Positions 53,760 through 62,659 of a stretch of 64,000 nucleotides of DNA are shown one piece after another. How positions within the stretch are numbered: position 1 is the first letter of the stretch; each line of letters opens with the position of its first letter. Origin of the DNA: Thermoactinomyces mirandus (GTDB lineage Bacteria > Bacillota > Bacilli > Thermoactinomycetales > Thermoactinomycetaceae); the NCBI RefSeq assembly GCF_013868055.1, contig NZ_JACEOL010000003.1, positions 18,976 to 82,975 of the forward strand. Direction: 5' to 3'. A program made the translations under genes and the position numbers. The notes below the pieces were generated by a model, which was given only the letters and a program-made list of their open reading frames with translations, had not been told where the DNA came from and ran no database searches.

Positions 53760-54180
53760 ATTCAAGACTTGCCTGCGTTAACAGATGTATCCATTCTTTT
53801 GCTTCTTTTCCTGTTCATAACCACTCTGCACTCGTCCAGTCAACCAGCCGGTCATGGGGCATCCATTGTCGCTCCCCTTGCCTTTTTGTGATAAAAGATA
53901 GATGCAGTTTTCCCTCAAACATTTCTTTGCCCATTCTGCCATTTTTCAATATCGAGGGACACAATTGTTCCTTCATTACCGGTCAAATTTTCCAGTAGTG
54001 CCGTACTATATCCGGAACCTGTCCCGGTTTGCGGCACATTCATACCCGGTTCAACATCTAAAAGCGCAAGCGACTTTACAATAGCTTCAGTCGTAGTAGT
54101 CTTGTAATCCTGGTTCCGTCCGGTTTCAATACATAGGTATCGCGATGAACAGCTTTTACCACTTCCTCAACCCGGCTCAT
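53760..54180 (-). pseudogene. Protein-L-isoaspartate methyltransferase-like relic
   Basis: CGGAGG precedes ATG 54180 (MSRVEEVVKAVHRDTYVL). Family sequence then appears in other frames: TEAIVKSLALLDVEPGMNV, GTGSGYSTALLENLTGNEGT with IVSLDIE (AdoMet motif I and the acidic post-motif), AEWAKKCLRENCI, and DRLVDWTSAE. At least three frameshifts are needed, and the C-terminus fades away. The relic sits immediately outside the right end of the mobile element. Confidence 0.65.
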
Positions 54181-54325
54181 ATCCATAACCTCCGTGATTC
54201 CAGGGGGGGAAATTGGATGCCCGGATCTGCTCCGAAGGTTCCAACCCCCGATTTTTTATTTCCCTTTACTGTAAACTACCTCCACTATTGAAATGGCGAA
54301 CTTCTTACCAGGCTACAGACAACAG

Positions 54326-55315
54326 TCAACAGGAGGCATCTGCCGGAAAAACAATACCAATTAATTCCCTGGCCTGATCCAGGATCTCTAGCGATATCGA
54401 AGAAATATCGTTATATTCTTTTGCCAGACGTTTACCCGCTATCATATCGATAAATCCTTCTACTTCGTAGATCATATCATGTTGATTCGTGTCTGCTGAG
54501 TATTTTTCTTCATAACCATTTCTATATCTTATTCTAATGTCTTCCAGTCCCGTTATACTGTTAAAATACATCGTTCCCTTTTCTCCCTGGATTTCACATG
54601 GTAAATGGGAATCTGAGATTTTGGAATACACGAGATCTGCTTGCATTCCTTCATAAGTGGCAGTAATACTCCCCATTCCGTCAATACTTCCAGGTATGAT
54701 ATAACCATGGGCAGCAATATGTTTTGGCTTGCCAAATAAACCCGCCATCACTTCAACAGGGTAGACACCAATATCCATTAAGGCTCCATTAGACAGTTCC
54801 GGTCTAAAAGCATTTTCTATAATACCATTTTTAAACTTGTCATATCTGGAGGAATACTGGCAGTAGTTAAAATTTACTTTTCGTATCTGACCCAACTTTG
54901 CAAGGTTTTTCTTGATTATTTGAAATCCGGGGTTAAAAACAGGACGCATCGCTTCCAGGAGAATTACTTTATTTTCACCAGACACCTTCCTCATATTCCT
55001 CCACTCACGAAAGTTTGACGCAACAGGTTTCTCACACAGAACATGTTTGCCATTTTCCAACATTAAGATGCTTTGAGATGCATGGCAACAGGTTGGACTT
55101 GCAATATATACCGCATCGATATCTCTCGAGCAAGCCAGGTCTTCCAGACTGTCATACACTCGAATATTCCCCATATTCTGCACAAATGCTCTGCCTTTTT
55201 CAGCATTTCGTGAGTAAACAGCCGCAAATTCAAACTGGCTGCATAAAGACGCTGCTTCCAAAAATTTTTTTGTTATTACACTGGTACCGATCACTGCAAA
55301 CCTGATTTTTTTCAT
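54326..55315 (-). CDS. Gfo/Idh/MocA-family oxidoreductase
   Basis: 329 aa starting MKKIRFAVIGTSVITKKF. N-terminal NAD(P)-binding fold (VIGTS instead of the more usual GxGxxG), VYIASPTCCHASQSILMLEN and HVLCEKPVASN (EKP motif with the catalytic-region Lys), then GALMDIGVYPVEVM (the DxGxxP-His-like region). Substrate is probably a sugar or polyol derivative and cannot be named. An ATG at 55327 is also in frame. No neighbouring sugar genes. Confidence 0.85.
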   Translation of the reverse strand: MKKIRFAVIGTSVITKKFLEAASLCSQFEFAAVYSRNAEKGRAFVQNMGNIRVYDSLEDLACSRDIDAVYIASPTCCHASQSILMLENGKHVLCEKPVASNFREWRNMRKVSGENKVILLEAMRPVFNPGFQIIKKNLAKLGQIRKVNFNYCQYSSRYDKFKNGIIENAFRPELSNGALMDIGVYPVEVMAGLFGKPKHIAAHGYIIPGSIDGMGSITATYEGMQADLVYSKISDSHLPCEIQGEKGTMYFNSITGLEDIRIRYRNGYEEKYSADTNQHDMIYEVEGFIDMIAGKRLAKEYNDISSISLEILDQARELIGIVFPADASC

Positions 55316-55333
55316 TTTATACACCATCTCATT

Positions 55334-55546
55334 TCATAAATTCTGATCTAAATAGGCGACTACTTTATTATATGTATTAATCCAATCCATCTCAAAATCA
55401 TTTAAGGATTTTGCTTCATCTCCCCCCTCAGCATCAACTTGGTCATTGATGCCAAAGTGTGAAGTAGATTCATCCATACCCCTGATGAAAAACAAGAAAG
55501 CCAGTAACAATTGCCTCTGGCTAAGACAGATATTTATAAAGTTCAT
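55334..55546 (-). CDS. Short hypothetical ORF, doubtful
   Basis: Up to 70 aa with one hydrophobic stretch near the start (LLLAFLFFI) and an acidic end (DEAKSLNDFEMDWINTYN). No good ribosome binding site for the internal ATG. It may be the C-terminal remnant of a gene. Family not recognised. Confidence 0.3.
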   Translation of the reverse strand: MNFINICLSQRQLLLAFLFFIRGMDESTSHFGINDQVDAEGGDEAKSLNDFEMDWINTYNKVVAYLDQNL

Positions 55547-55572
55547 TATTTACTGTCTTCACTCTCAGTAAA

Positions 55573-55881
55573 TCACCACGTAAACCGAATGGCATTACTG
55601 GCCTGGGTCCATATCCTTTGGGCTAATGGAACGTTAAAACCATCACAGCTAACCATAATGACTTCCCACCACCTGTTCGGTGCCGGATAGGAGAGATGAG
55701 CAATGGAAACGTAACACCCTTCTTTAACAGCTGAAATACCTGCGGGGCCAACACGTACATCAGTAAATCCCCGTCTCGTCATTTCCTGACCAATTCTCTG
55801 TTTTTGTTGTTGCAACCGGTTAAAATCTCCATAAAGTACACCTTCATTGCCCAAGCTGGTTCCCCACCATAGCGTTGCCAA
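55573..55881 (-). CDS. Hypothetical protein (102 aa)
   Basis: TTG start at 55881 behind AGGGAGGATGTTTC. Trp-rich and compact (MATLWWGTSLGNEGVLYG, NRWWEVIMVSCDG, IRFTW at the end), no signal peptide or membrane span. The pattern with GISAVKEGCYVSIAHLSY suggests a small globular domain. No family recognised. Confidence 0.6.
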   Translation of the reverse strand: MATLWWGTSLGNEGVLYGDFNRLQQQKQRIGQEMTRRGFTDVRVGPAGISAVKEGCYVSIAHLSYPAPNRWWEVIMVSCDGFNVPLAQRIWTQASNAIRFTW

Positions 55882-56027
55882 GAAACATCCTCCCTTATTC
55901 TGTTTACTTGTTCAATAATTAACTTTATGTCTAAGTGGAACACATGGTTACTGTGGAGGATTCAAATAGATTTCTAACGATATGCGATATATTTTGGTAA
56001 GGCTTTACCAACCATAGTTCAGGAGGA

Positions 56028-56061
56028 GATGGGCACCGGCCTTAATGCCGGAGCACCCATC
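56028..56061. terminator. Strong GC-rich hairpin, probable terminator
   Basis: GATGGGCACCGGC with GCCGGAGCACCCATC (one bulge) around CTTAAT. It lies just after the stop of the small gene at 56072; the minus-strand tail has no U run, so termination efficiency is uncertain. Confidence 0.5.
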
Positions 56062-56071
56062 CCCCTTTTCC

Positions 56072-56275
56072 CTAAAACCACTTTTTCTTAAACAATCCCA
56101 ACCGGTCTTCCCCGCGTCTGACCCTTTTGCAATCATCCCGGGTAACCCGATATACCTGCAAAAAACGCTCCACTTTTTTCTTGCCTGCAAGTTTCCTCGC
56201 TTTGCCGCTTGGGATGTGAATGACATGGATCTGATCGTTGGACTCATCATGCCAGTAGCGAATCTCTGCTTTCAT
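56072..56275 (-). CDS. Small basic hypothetical protein (67 aa)
   Basis: MKAEIRYWHDESNDQIHVIH, then a Lys/Arg-rich C-terminus (SGKARKLAGKKKVERFLQVY). GGGGG lies 10 nt before the ATG. Very basic, may bind nucleic acid. It is 80 nt downstream of the next gene on the same strand. Confidence 0.55.
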   Translation of the reverse strand: MKAEIRYWHDESNDQIHVIHIPSGKARKLAGKKKVERFLQVYRVTRDDCKRVRRGEDRLGLFKKKWF

Positions 56276-56355
56276 TTATCAGGAACCCCCTTCCCGAAAG
56301 CCCGGTTATGCTATAATGGAGGCCGATCAATTGTTTTTCTTTTGCGGGCCATTTG

Positions 56356-56679
56356 TTATGGCTCTCTTTTTTTATTGTCTGCAAAGATGTCATAGGATCT
56401 ACCTGTAATAAGCCGTGTCCCACTCGTCATCTCCACCTCCATCACATCCAGCAGGGGAATCAGAATCTCTGTTCCATCCCGGCACAGGAGTTGGGCAATG
56501 CGCAGCCTGCGCTTGGGGTGGGAGCCAGGATCTATGTAGCAGGTTACAGTAAGTTTGTCATCGGGTTGCAGGCTGCCCATAAAATTTTCATGTTTTTTAA
56601 AAACAAGGTTGGAACAATAATCCAGTTCCCGCAAAAAAGGCTCAATCTGATTGGCCTGTCCTTCCACTTGCAGTTTCAC
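56356..56679 (-). CDS. Hypothetical protein (107 aa)
   Basis: GTG start at 56679 (VKLQVEGQANQIEPFLREL) behind AAGGAGG spaced 8 nt; a longer frame reaches 56706. Mixed alpha-beta composition (LDYCSNLVFKKHENF, VTCYIDPGSHPKRRLRIAQL), soluble. It forms a small unit with the basic protein at 56072. No family recognised. Confidence 0.6.
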   Translation of the reverse strand: MKLQVEGQANQIEPFLRELDYCSNLVFKKHENFMGSLQPDDKLTVTCYIDPGSHPKRRLRIAQLLCRDGTEILIPLLDVMEVEMTSGTRLITGRSYDIFADNKKREP

Positions 56680-56939
56680 TCCGATCACCTCCTTCACCAG
56701 ATTCATCCGTGGTAACTGGAGTATACAACGAGTTAAAATAATAAATCAAATCAGAAAATTTATACAAGCAGCTGAATGTTTAAAGGTAAAATTCCACGCA
56801 AAAGCAAAGCCTAACCGATGATGGCCTTTTTCAATTTACCTTTTAGAAGGAAATAAACTTGAAAAACAGACTCTGCCCTTCTCCAGCCGCAGTTGATCGA
56901 TTCAAAAAAATAAATTATATTGGGCCTGGGAGGGATGGT

Positions 56940-58332
56940 ATGAACTATTTGGATGACCGAAAACAATTGGGAAATATCCTTCGCAGGCGAATCAATGAAT
57001 TGGGGCTTCGGCAAAAGGATCTCATCGATAAGCAATTGACATCCTCCACAATCAGCAACATCATCACCGGAAAGAGAAAAGTGGGCAAAAAAACGATTGC
57101 CTGCCTGTGCCGGAAAATCGGATGGGAACTGGAGAAGATCCCGCAGTACATAGAAGAAAACGAGAAGAAAGAGGCTTGCCGGTTAAAACGGCTAAAACTG
57201 AACCTCAAGTCGATTGAAACGAACATTGACGGCGTCGGAGCAAAATACGCTCTTGACCAGATCAAAAAACTGGATCTCCCTGATGAACCTTTTATCCAGG
57301 CAACCGTTGCCTATCTGAAAGGCAAGTGCTATTACAAAAAAGAGAACTGGTCCAAAGCGAGAAATCATTATTTTCAGGCGATTCATCTTTATGATGCACA
57401 CCCGGAAATTGACTACTCCAATTTGAAATCAGCATGTTTATATGAACTGGCAAGGGTTTATTATCGTCAAAATGAATTTGAATATGCCTTGAAAACTGCC
57501 CGCCAAGGTCTGAAGGTATTTCATCCAGAAGGAGAAAGGAAATATTACAAATACCACTTGCTGATTAGCGAAGCCATCTATTTGGACAGTCTGGGTGGAA
57601 GCCATGAAAGCGGTTGAAAAAATGTGGGCCAATCAGGTGGAGATTGAAACGGAAACCCTGCTGAATATGTACAGTCTGCAAGCCATTCTCTACAACAAAC
57701 TGAAAATGTATCAAGAAGCCATAAAAGTGATCAATCCAGCCATCGATATTGCCAGGCGGGAAAAACAGTTTGATCACTGCTTTGAGCTTTGGACAACCCT
57801 CGGAGTCTCCTATAAAAATCTGGGGCATCCGGACATGGCCAAAACCTGCTTTTATACGGCATCTAACCTCAAACACAAAATCAGAAAGAAATTTCTCCTG
57901 CCGGCATACAATTTTACGGAATCGGGGAAGTTGTTTTTAAGCGAAGGAAATCCGGATAAGGCGAAAGAACTTCTTGTTGAAGCCGTCAAACTCAGCAAAA
58001 AAGCCAATGACAGGCTCAGGCAGCTGGATGCCCAGGTCGCCCTTGGCGATTGCTGCCTCCGACTGGATCAATTCCGCGATGCTGTGCAACAATTCGAAGA
58101 AGCAAGCGAAATGGCGAAAAAGCTCTCATTTCTCGATCAGGAATGCAGTATCGTATTAAAATTGGCGCAATGTTACGAAGACAGGGATTCCGTAAAATAC
58201 AACAAATATTATGCCCGCTTCTATCAACTTAGTGTAAAATTGCTTCATGGAGGTGAAAAAAGTATGTGGCAAAACCCCAGTTCCCTTCAGAAATCCGAAA
58301 AAGAGTTTCAACCCGATCCGCCGGATGGTTAG
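56940..58332 (+). pseudogene. HTH-TPR regulator (RRNPP-like) broken by a frameshift
   Basis: GGGAGGGATGGT precedes ATG 56940 (MNYLDDRKQLGNILRRRI). XRE-type HTH at about 10-60 (LRQKDLIDKQLTSSTISNII), then TPR-like helical repeats. The first frame ends at 57617 (SLGGSHESG) and the TPR pattern resumes in another frame from GTG 57595 (VEAMKAVEKMWANQVE) to 58332. A one-base change near 57590-57600 would join them into an about 460-aa protein of the peptide-responsive RRNPP kind. Two proteins are possible but less likely, since the GTG lacks a ribosome binding site. Confidence 0.7.
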
Positions 58333-58351
58333 CCCAACCTTCCCGTACAAT

Positions 58352-58386
58352 AACGCAGTTCCCATACTGGAAACTGCGTTATTTAA
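58352..58386 (+). terminator. Terminator after HTH-TPR gene
   Basis: AACGCAGTT pairs with AACTGCGTT around an 11-nt loop (plus inner C-C/G-G pairs), followed by ATTTAATTATT. Confidence 0.7.
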
Positions 58387-58555
58387 TTATTGCAATTTTT
58401 CTAAGGTGTATCAGCTTATTACTGGTTCCATACAAAAATGATAGGCGCAGCCTTACAGAACCAATTATAAGAAAGACAGAGGTAACTTTTTGTCATCTCT
58501 GCCCAATCATGATATACCCTATGAATTATTAATTATACTGAAATGTTCTTTCAGT

Positions 58556-58786
58556 TTATCCGAATATAAGTAAACATGTTCCCAATATGACCCCAAGCAT
58601 GAAGAAAAAAAGGCCTAATGTAAAACGATCAATGGCTATAAGTCCTAAAATTAAATTAAGGAACATAACAATAATATTATCCTCTTCTTTAAATGCTTTC
58701 GGTTTCCATCTAAATATCCAAAATATAGAAGTTTCAATGATTCCAAGTACAAGAAGAAATAATCCAACTAATTGAAACTCTGACAT
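58556..58786 (-). CDS. Small membrane protein, candidate RHS-tip immunity protein 3
   Basis: 76 aa with two to three hydrophobic helices (FQLVGLFLLVLGIIETSIFW, IIVMFLNLILGLIAI, LGLFFFMLGVILGTCLLIF). TAGGGGG precedes the ATG. It is the first gene downstream of the RHS fragment at 59081-59800 on the same strand, the same position held by the membrane proteins at 59807 and 61931 after the other RHS tips. Immunity function is inferred from position only. Confidence 0.55.
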   Translation of the reverse strand: MSEFQLVGLFLLVLGIIETSIFWIFRWKPKAFKEEDNIIVMFLNLILGLIAIDRFTLGLFFFMLGVILGTCLLIFG

Positions 58787-59080
58787 AACCGAAACCCCCT
58801 ATATTACCAAATATATAAGATGGTGTTTTCAGAACTAAAATGAGAATGAGGTTGTACAAAATTCATAATCTCTGAATAAATGAAAGAAAAATATTCTCGT
58901 TTTTATAAACGAAGCATATCTTAGACTGTTCCAGATTTTTTTGTAAAAATCCCCTTTACCACACCGAGGGAACTCATTTAGCAAGCCTTTCTTCCACAGT
59001 TAGACGCTCAGTCAAACATAGAGTGGGCTCAAACGATCAACTTTTGAAACAAACTTCCAGTTATTTTTAGCTTTGCAATA

Positions 59081-59800
59081 CTATAAAAAAACACCGGGTA
59101 GCACAAATATACTACCCGGCAAGATTTCACAACGACGTATACCTAATCGAAGATAGTAAATACCCCGGCTCAATTTTCTGATAAAATTATATGCATGATA
59201 ATATCTCCACACAAACGCAATAACAGTAGCAGTTGTTGCTATTGCCAATAATACCCTTCCCGTTATTAGGGATACACGTGCAACACCAATCATGAAAATC
59301 AATATAAATCTAATTCTTTTAGATACTTTATACCACCCCCATACAAAATACCATAAACTGCTTAGGGCCTTAAAGAGATAATAAACTCCCAAACTTATAT
59401 AACGCCAAGACCAATGACCATTAGGATCTACATTTATTACAGGATTGTTATTACCATAAGTATACTTGTTTAAGCTTAATGGTTGATCCTCAAACCCATC
59501 AAACGTATCCCTCGTCAAAAACCTTCCTGTCTCCGGATTGTAATACCGGCTTGCAGGTAATACATTCCCGTTTCCCAGTCGTAACGGTATCCCCAGTAGA
59601 GATAGGGGCTCTTGAAGGTTCCCGTATGCGCTGTGATCCGGCCATAGGCATCGTACGCATAAGTGGCGACCACATTTCCATTGGCATCGGTAAGTGCGAT
59701 GACATCGCCCAGTCATTCAGTTGGAAATAGTAGGTTTGTCCGCTTTTTGGATTGCCGTTTTTGTCGTATGCGTAATCGGTGTAGCCATTAAGGAAACTTC
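59081..59800 (-). pseudogene. RHS/YD-repeat cassette 3, frameshifted remnant with hydrophobic tip
   Basis: Pieces of RHS core lie in two or three frames: GQTYYFQLN, then DVIALTDANGNVVATYAYDA, YLYWGYRYDWETGMYY (one base lost in a T run near 59551, GGCTT for GGCTTT), then RYYNPETGRFLTRDTF and KYTYGNNNPVINVDPNGHWS in frame. The tip that follows is a membrane-like domain (YLFKALSSLWYFVWGW, LLAIATTATVIAFVW) ending LRLGIRRCEIL; its relative at 62342 ends LRIGLRRR then stop, so this copy seems to have lost its stop. No N-terminus. Confidence 0.8.
59094..59119 (-). terminator. Terminator inside the 3' end of RHS cassette 3
   Basis: CCGGGTAG and CTACCCGG around a 10-nt loop, followed on the minus strand by TGTTTTTTT. 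The current reading frame of the RHS fragment runs through it and stops at 59081. Confidence 0.85.
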
Positions 59801-59806
59801 TGTATA

Positions 59807-60037
59807 TCAGTGTAAAATAAAACTAACTAATAAGATAATAATTAGAATAAAAGAACCGATAAAATAAAATAAGACTTTGTCAGACTTTCCAAATAGATAT
59901 AAATGTATAAGAGTAAGTACAAAAAGAACTCCCAATAATAACGTACCCCAATAAACCCATCCATCAAATTTTGACACACTAACAATAAATATAATAAAAA
60001 CAACGAAATGCATTATCCTTTTCATTAATTTTTCCAT
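59807..60037 (-). CDS. Small membrane protein, candidate RHS-tip immunity protein 2
   Basis: 76 aa (MEKLMKRIMHFVVFIIFIVS) with two hydrophobic hairpins (WGTLLLGVLFVLTLIHLYLF, VLFYFIGSFILIIILLVSFI). GTGGGAT is upstream of ATG 60037; ATG 60043 is alternative. It follows RHS cassette 2 on the same strand. No family recognised; an immunity role is inferred. Confidence 0.55.
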   Translation of the reverse strand: MEKLMKRIMHFVVFIIFIVSVSKFDGWVYWGTLLLGVLFVLTLIHLYLFGKSDKVLFYFIGSFILIIILLVSFILH

Positions 60038-60068
60038 AACCATCCCACTTTCTTTTTTATTGAAAATA

Positions 60069-60110
60069 GTAGCACACTCTTCACCTTACAAATTCTAGAG
60101 AGTGTGCTAC
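60069..60110. terminator. Perfect 12-bp hairpin between RHS cassette 2 and its downstream gene
   Basis: GTAGCACACTCT and AGAGTGTGCTAC around an 18-nt loop. On the minus strand it is followed by TATTTTC, so it is a terminator or attenuator between the cassette and the candidate immunity gene. Confidence 0.6.
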
Positions 60111-60253
60111 ATCATTCTGCTTTGGGATATTTATCCCCTAAAGAGTTTCATCAATCTATAACTTCAAATGTTGCTTGACTGTCTGGACAAACGGGGTTCA
60201 TTAAGCAAAAAAGACTTTCTTACACTAAGTACAATACAGCAAGAAGTTACATT

Positions 60254-61643
60254 CTACCCGATCATTCTGAGTACTCTATTCTTAAGACGAGTCATCCGGG
60301 ATACATAAATTCGACCCACTCGTGTCCTAAGGAAGTAGCGATCAGGATTCAAATATCTATTTGCAGCTGTTACAAAACTTACACCAATGCCACCGTAAAA
60401 CACGCCTATAAAACCTGCTTTTATACTCCTCCAAACTCTTCGACCAAAACTGGTTCGACTTAATTTAATTATGGTGTGCTTGACTAGAATTGGTGTTCGA
60501 AGTGCTCTTAGGGCTCTATAAGTTCTAAGCCATGGAAAGAAAAATGACAGTGCAACTGTAACAGGCTTCATTATGAACTCTCTAAATATAACATTAACAA
60601 GCCACCTCATTACCCGTTTTGCGTAGCCCTTTAATGTTTTGTAAAAGTTACCATCTGAATCAACATTCATTACAGGATTATTCACAGCATAAATGTACTT
60701 GTTGAGGGTTAATGGCTCCATCTCTTCACCTGAGTCAGTATCCCTCGTTAAAAACCTTCCCATATCCGGGTTATAATACCGGCTTTGCAGGTAGTACAAC
60801 CCCGTTTCCCAGTCGTAACGGTATCCCCGGTAGAGATACGGACTCTTGAAGGTTCCCGTATGCGATGTAATTCGGCCATAGGCATCGTAGGCGTAGGTGG
60901 CGACCACGTTTCCATTGGCATCGGTGAGTGCGATGACATCGCCCTGGCCATTTAATTGAAAGTAGTAGGTTTGTCCATCTTTGGTCATGCTGACAGGCCG
61001 ATTCTCTCCGTCGAAGGTGTAGCTGGCTACCACCTGGCCAGAGGTGTTGGTTTCAAAAGATACATTTTTGTTTTCGTCATAATGGAAATAAGTGGTGCCG
61101 GTACTGGTAGTCATACTGGTGCGCATGCCGTCAGCCCGGTAGGCAAATTGGACGGTATCTGATCCCGACTGTACCCGCGTCAGGCGATTTTCGGCATCAT
61201 AGGCGTAGGTCTTGCTTCCGTCGTTTGTCAGGTTCCCGTTTTTATCATAGGTATATGCTTGTCCATTGACAGCTGTCAGTTGGTCGACATCGTCATAGGT
61301 ATACGTAGTGGTTGTCGTGGAACCGTCCCTGGTTACTTTTTTCGAAGTCCGGTTTCCTGCCGCATCATAGGTGTACTCCGTAATCGTTCCGTCAGGTGCC
61401 GTTTCTTTTATCAGTTGATCCAACTCGTCGTATTCATAGGTGGTGGTGCCGGATTTGGACGTGATGGAAGTAATGTTGCCTTTTGTATCATAGGTGTAGC
61501 TGAATGAATCAATCGGATTGCCATATTTGTCGTAGATCGTTTGCTTGACCAGATCCCCGGCTCCGTTGTACGCAAACAGGGAGAGAGTACCGTCATTGTT
61601 CTTGCGGCTGGCTATTTGATCGTTTTCATTATAGGTGAAGGCA
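60254..61643 (-). CDS. RHS/YD-repeat cassette 2, displaced C-terminal part with distinct tip
   Basis: About 460 aa in one open frame without a proper start. YD repeats (TYTYDDVDQLTAVNGQAYTY, KNGNLTNDGSKTYAYD, TTYFHYDENKNVSFETN) lead to the RHS core end YRGYRYDWETGLYYLQSRYY, NPDMGRFLTRDT and NKYIYAVNNPVMNVDSDG. The tip (about 130 aa) is basic and hydrophobic (RVMRWLVNVIFREFIMKPVT, GFIGVFYGGIGVSFVTAANR), unrelated by eye to the other tips. The repeat part is about 95 percent the same as 62690-63605. It is probably silent until recombined onto the main gene. Confidence 0.85.
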
Positions 61644-61930
61644 GCCACATTATAGCCCACAGTTAAACATTGTTGAGGGTTTGTGGAAGTTTTTCAAATC
61701 GGACGTCATTAACAATGTTTTCTACTACACATTTGCCATTAGTACGAATGTCAGACAGTTTATGAATAAGATTATGCATCACTTTCGAATATTATCGATG
61801 TCTCTGTGTAAGATTGTGACCTTTCGATTTAATACTTCAACTTATATAGATTAGCAATAGGTCGTTAATAAATCCGCTATAAAAAACGAGAAAAAACAGA
61901 AGACACTTTAAACATTTTTTTAATTAGGGT

Positions 61931-62260
61931 CTAATCCTTTTTCTTTGATTTAATAATTTTTTTAATTTTATCAAATGTTTTTTTCTCACCAAAAATAGCA
62001 ATTAAAATCATTATTAAAGCTCCTATGCAACTTACAATAAATGAAAATAAGTAAATTATTGAAATAAGAACGTGTTTATTGCTTATACTATCTACAACAA
62101 AAGTAAACACAAGATATGGAAGGGAAATAGCTGCAGGTATAACACTTAAAAGCCTAAGTAATAATTTTTTGCTATTCTCCCAAAATAGATCTGTATAAAT
62201 AATTATAGAAAAAATAATTATTATCCCTATTATAACTCCTAACGCAATAATCACCTTCAC
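61931..62260 (-). CDS. Membrane protein, candidate RHS-tip immunity protein 1
   Basis: 109 aa from GTG 62260 (VKVIIALGVIIGIIIIFSII), AAGGGAG 8 nt upstream. Three to four membrane helices and a basic tail (FDKIKKIIKSKKKD). It follows the tip of the main RHS gene on the same strand, past a terminator. No family recognised; an immunity role is inferred from order. Confidence 0.55.
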   Translation of the reverse strand: MKVIIALGVIIGIIIIFSIIIYTDLFWENSKKLLLRLLSVIPAAISLPYLVFTFVVDSISNKHVLISIIYLFSFIVSCIGALIMILIAIFGEKKTFDKIKKIIKSKKKD

Positions 62261-62310
62261 TTGAATAACTCCCTTCACTAATAATTAAAACCATCACTCT
62301 TAAGTATTTA

Positions 62311-62340
62311 AAAAGTGGGCAGCAAATTTGCCGCCCATTT
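62311..62340 (-). terminator. Terminator after the main RHS gene
   Basis: AATGGGC and GCCCACTT-side stem (GGGC-GGCAAATTTGCT-GCCC) followed on the minus strand by TTTTTAAA, directly after the RHS tip stop. Confidence 0.75.
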
Positions 62341-62341
62341 A

Positions 62342-62659
62342 TTACCTCCTACGTAATCCTATTCGAAGATAGCGCCACCCCACTCGAATATCATGGTAGT
62401 ACCTTACGAAACGGTATATACCACGAGCTCTCCATATATAAACGAGAACAAGTGATGTTAATATTAATGCTGTTTCATATCGCTGAACTATAAGAGCAAA
62501 CCTTGCGGCACGTATAACCCATTTGTGCCAGCTCCATAAAGAAAATAATAAACCACCCAATGCCCTATAGATTTTTCTTACACCAATGTAAATATAACGC
62601 CAAGACCAATGCCCATCCGGATCTACCATCATCACTGGATTGTTATGCCCATACGTGTA
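62342..62659 (-). pseudogene. C-terminal tip of the main RHS gene, cut off by an in-frame stop
   Basis: In frame with the main RHS gene after TAG 62660-62662: YTYGHNNPVMMVDPDGHWSW, then a hydrophobic tip (IYRALGGLLFSLWSWHKWVI, YETALILTSLVLVYIW) ending WRYLRIGLRRR. It is clearly homologous to the tip at 59081-59450. Because AAG (Lys of LNKYTYG in the sister cassettes) reads TAG here, the tip is separated from the RHS body unless the stop is suppressed. Confidence 0.8.

Noticed and set aside
58247..58441. Alternative-frame ORF overlapping the HTH-TPR end (64 aa)
   Set aside because: The ATG lies within the ribosome binding site of the in-frame ATG and the frame runs through the terminator hairpin.
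58970..59050. Third copy of the MITE-like repeat
   Set aside because: Only scattered matches (GACGCTCAG, GGGCTCAAACGATC) are seen; inverted ends are not present.
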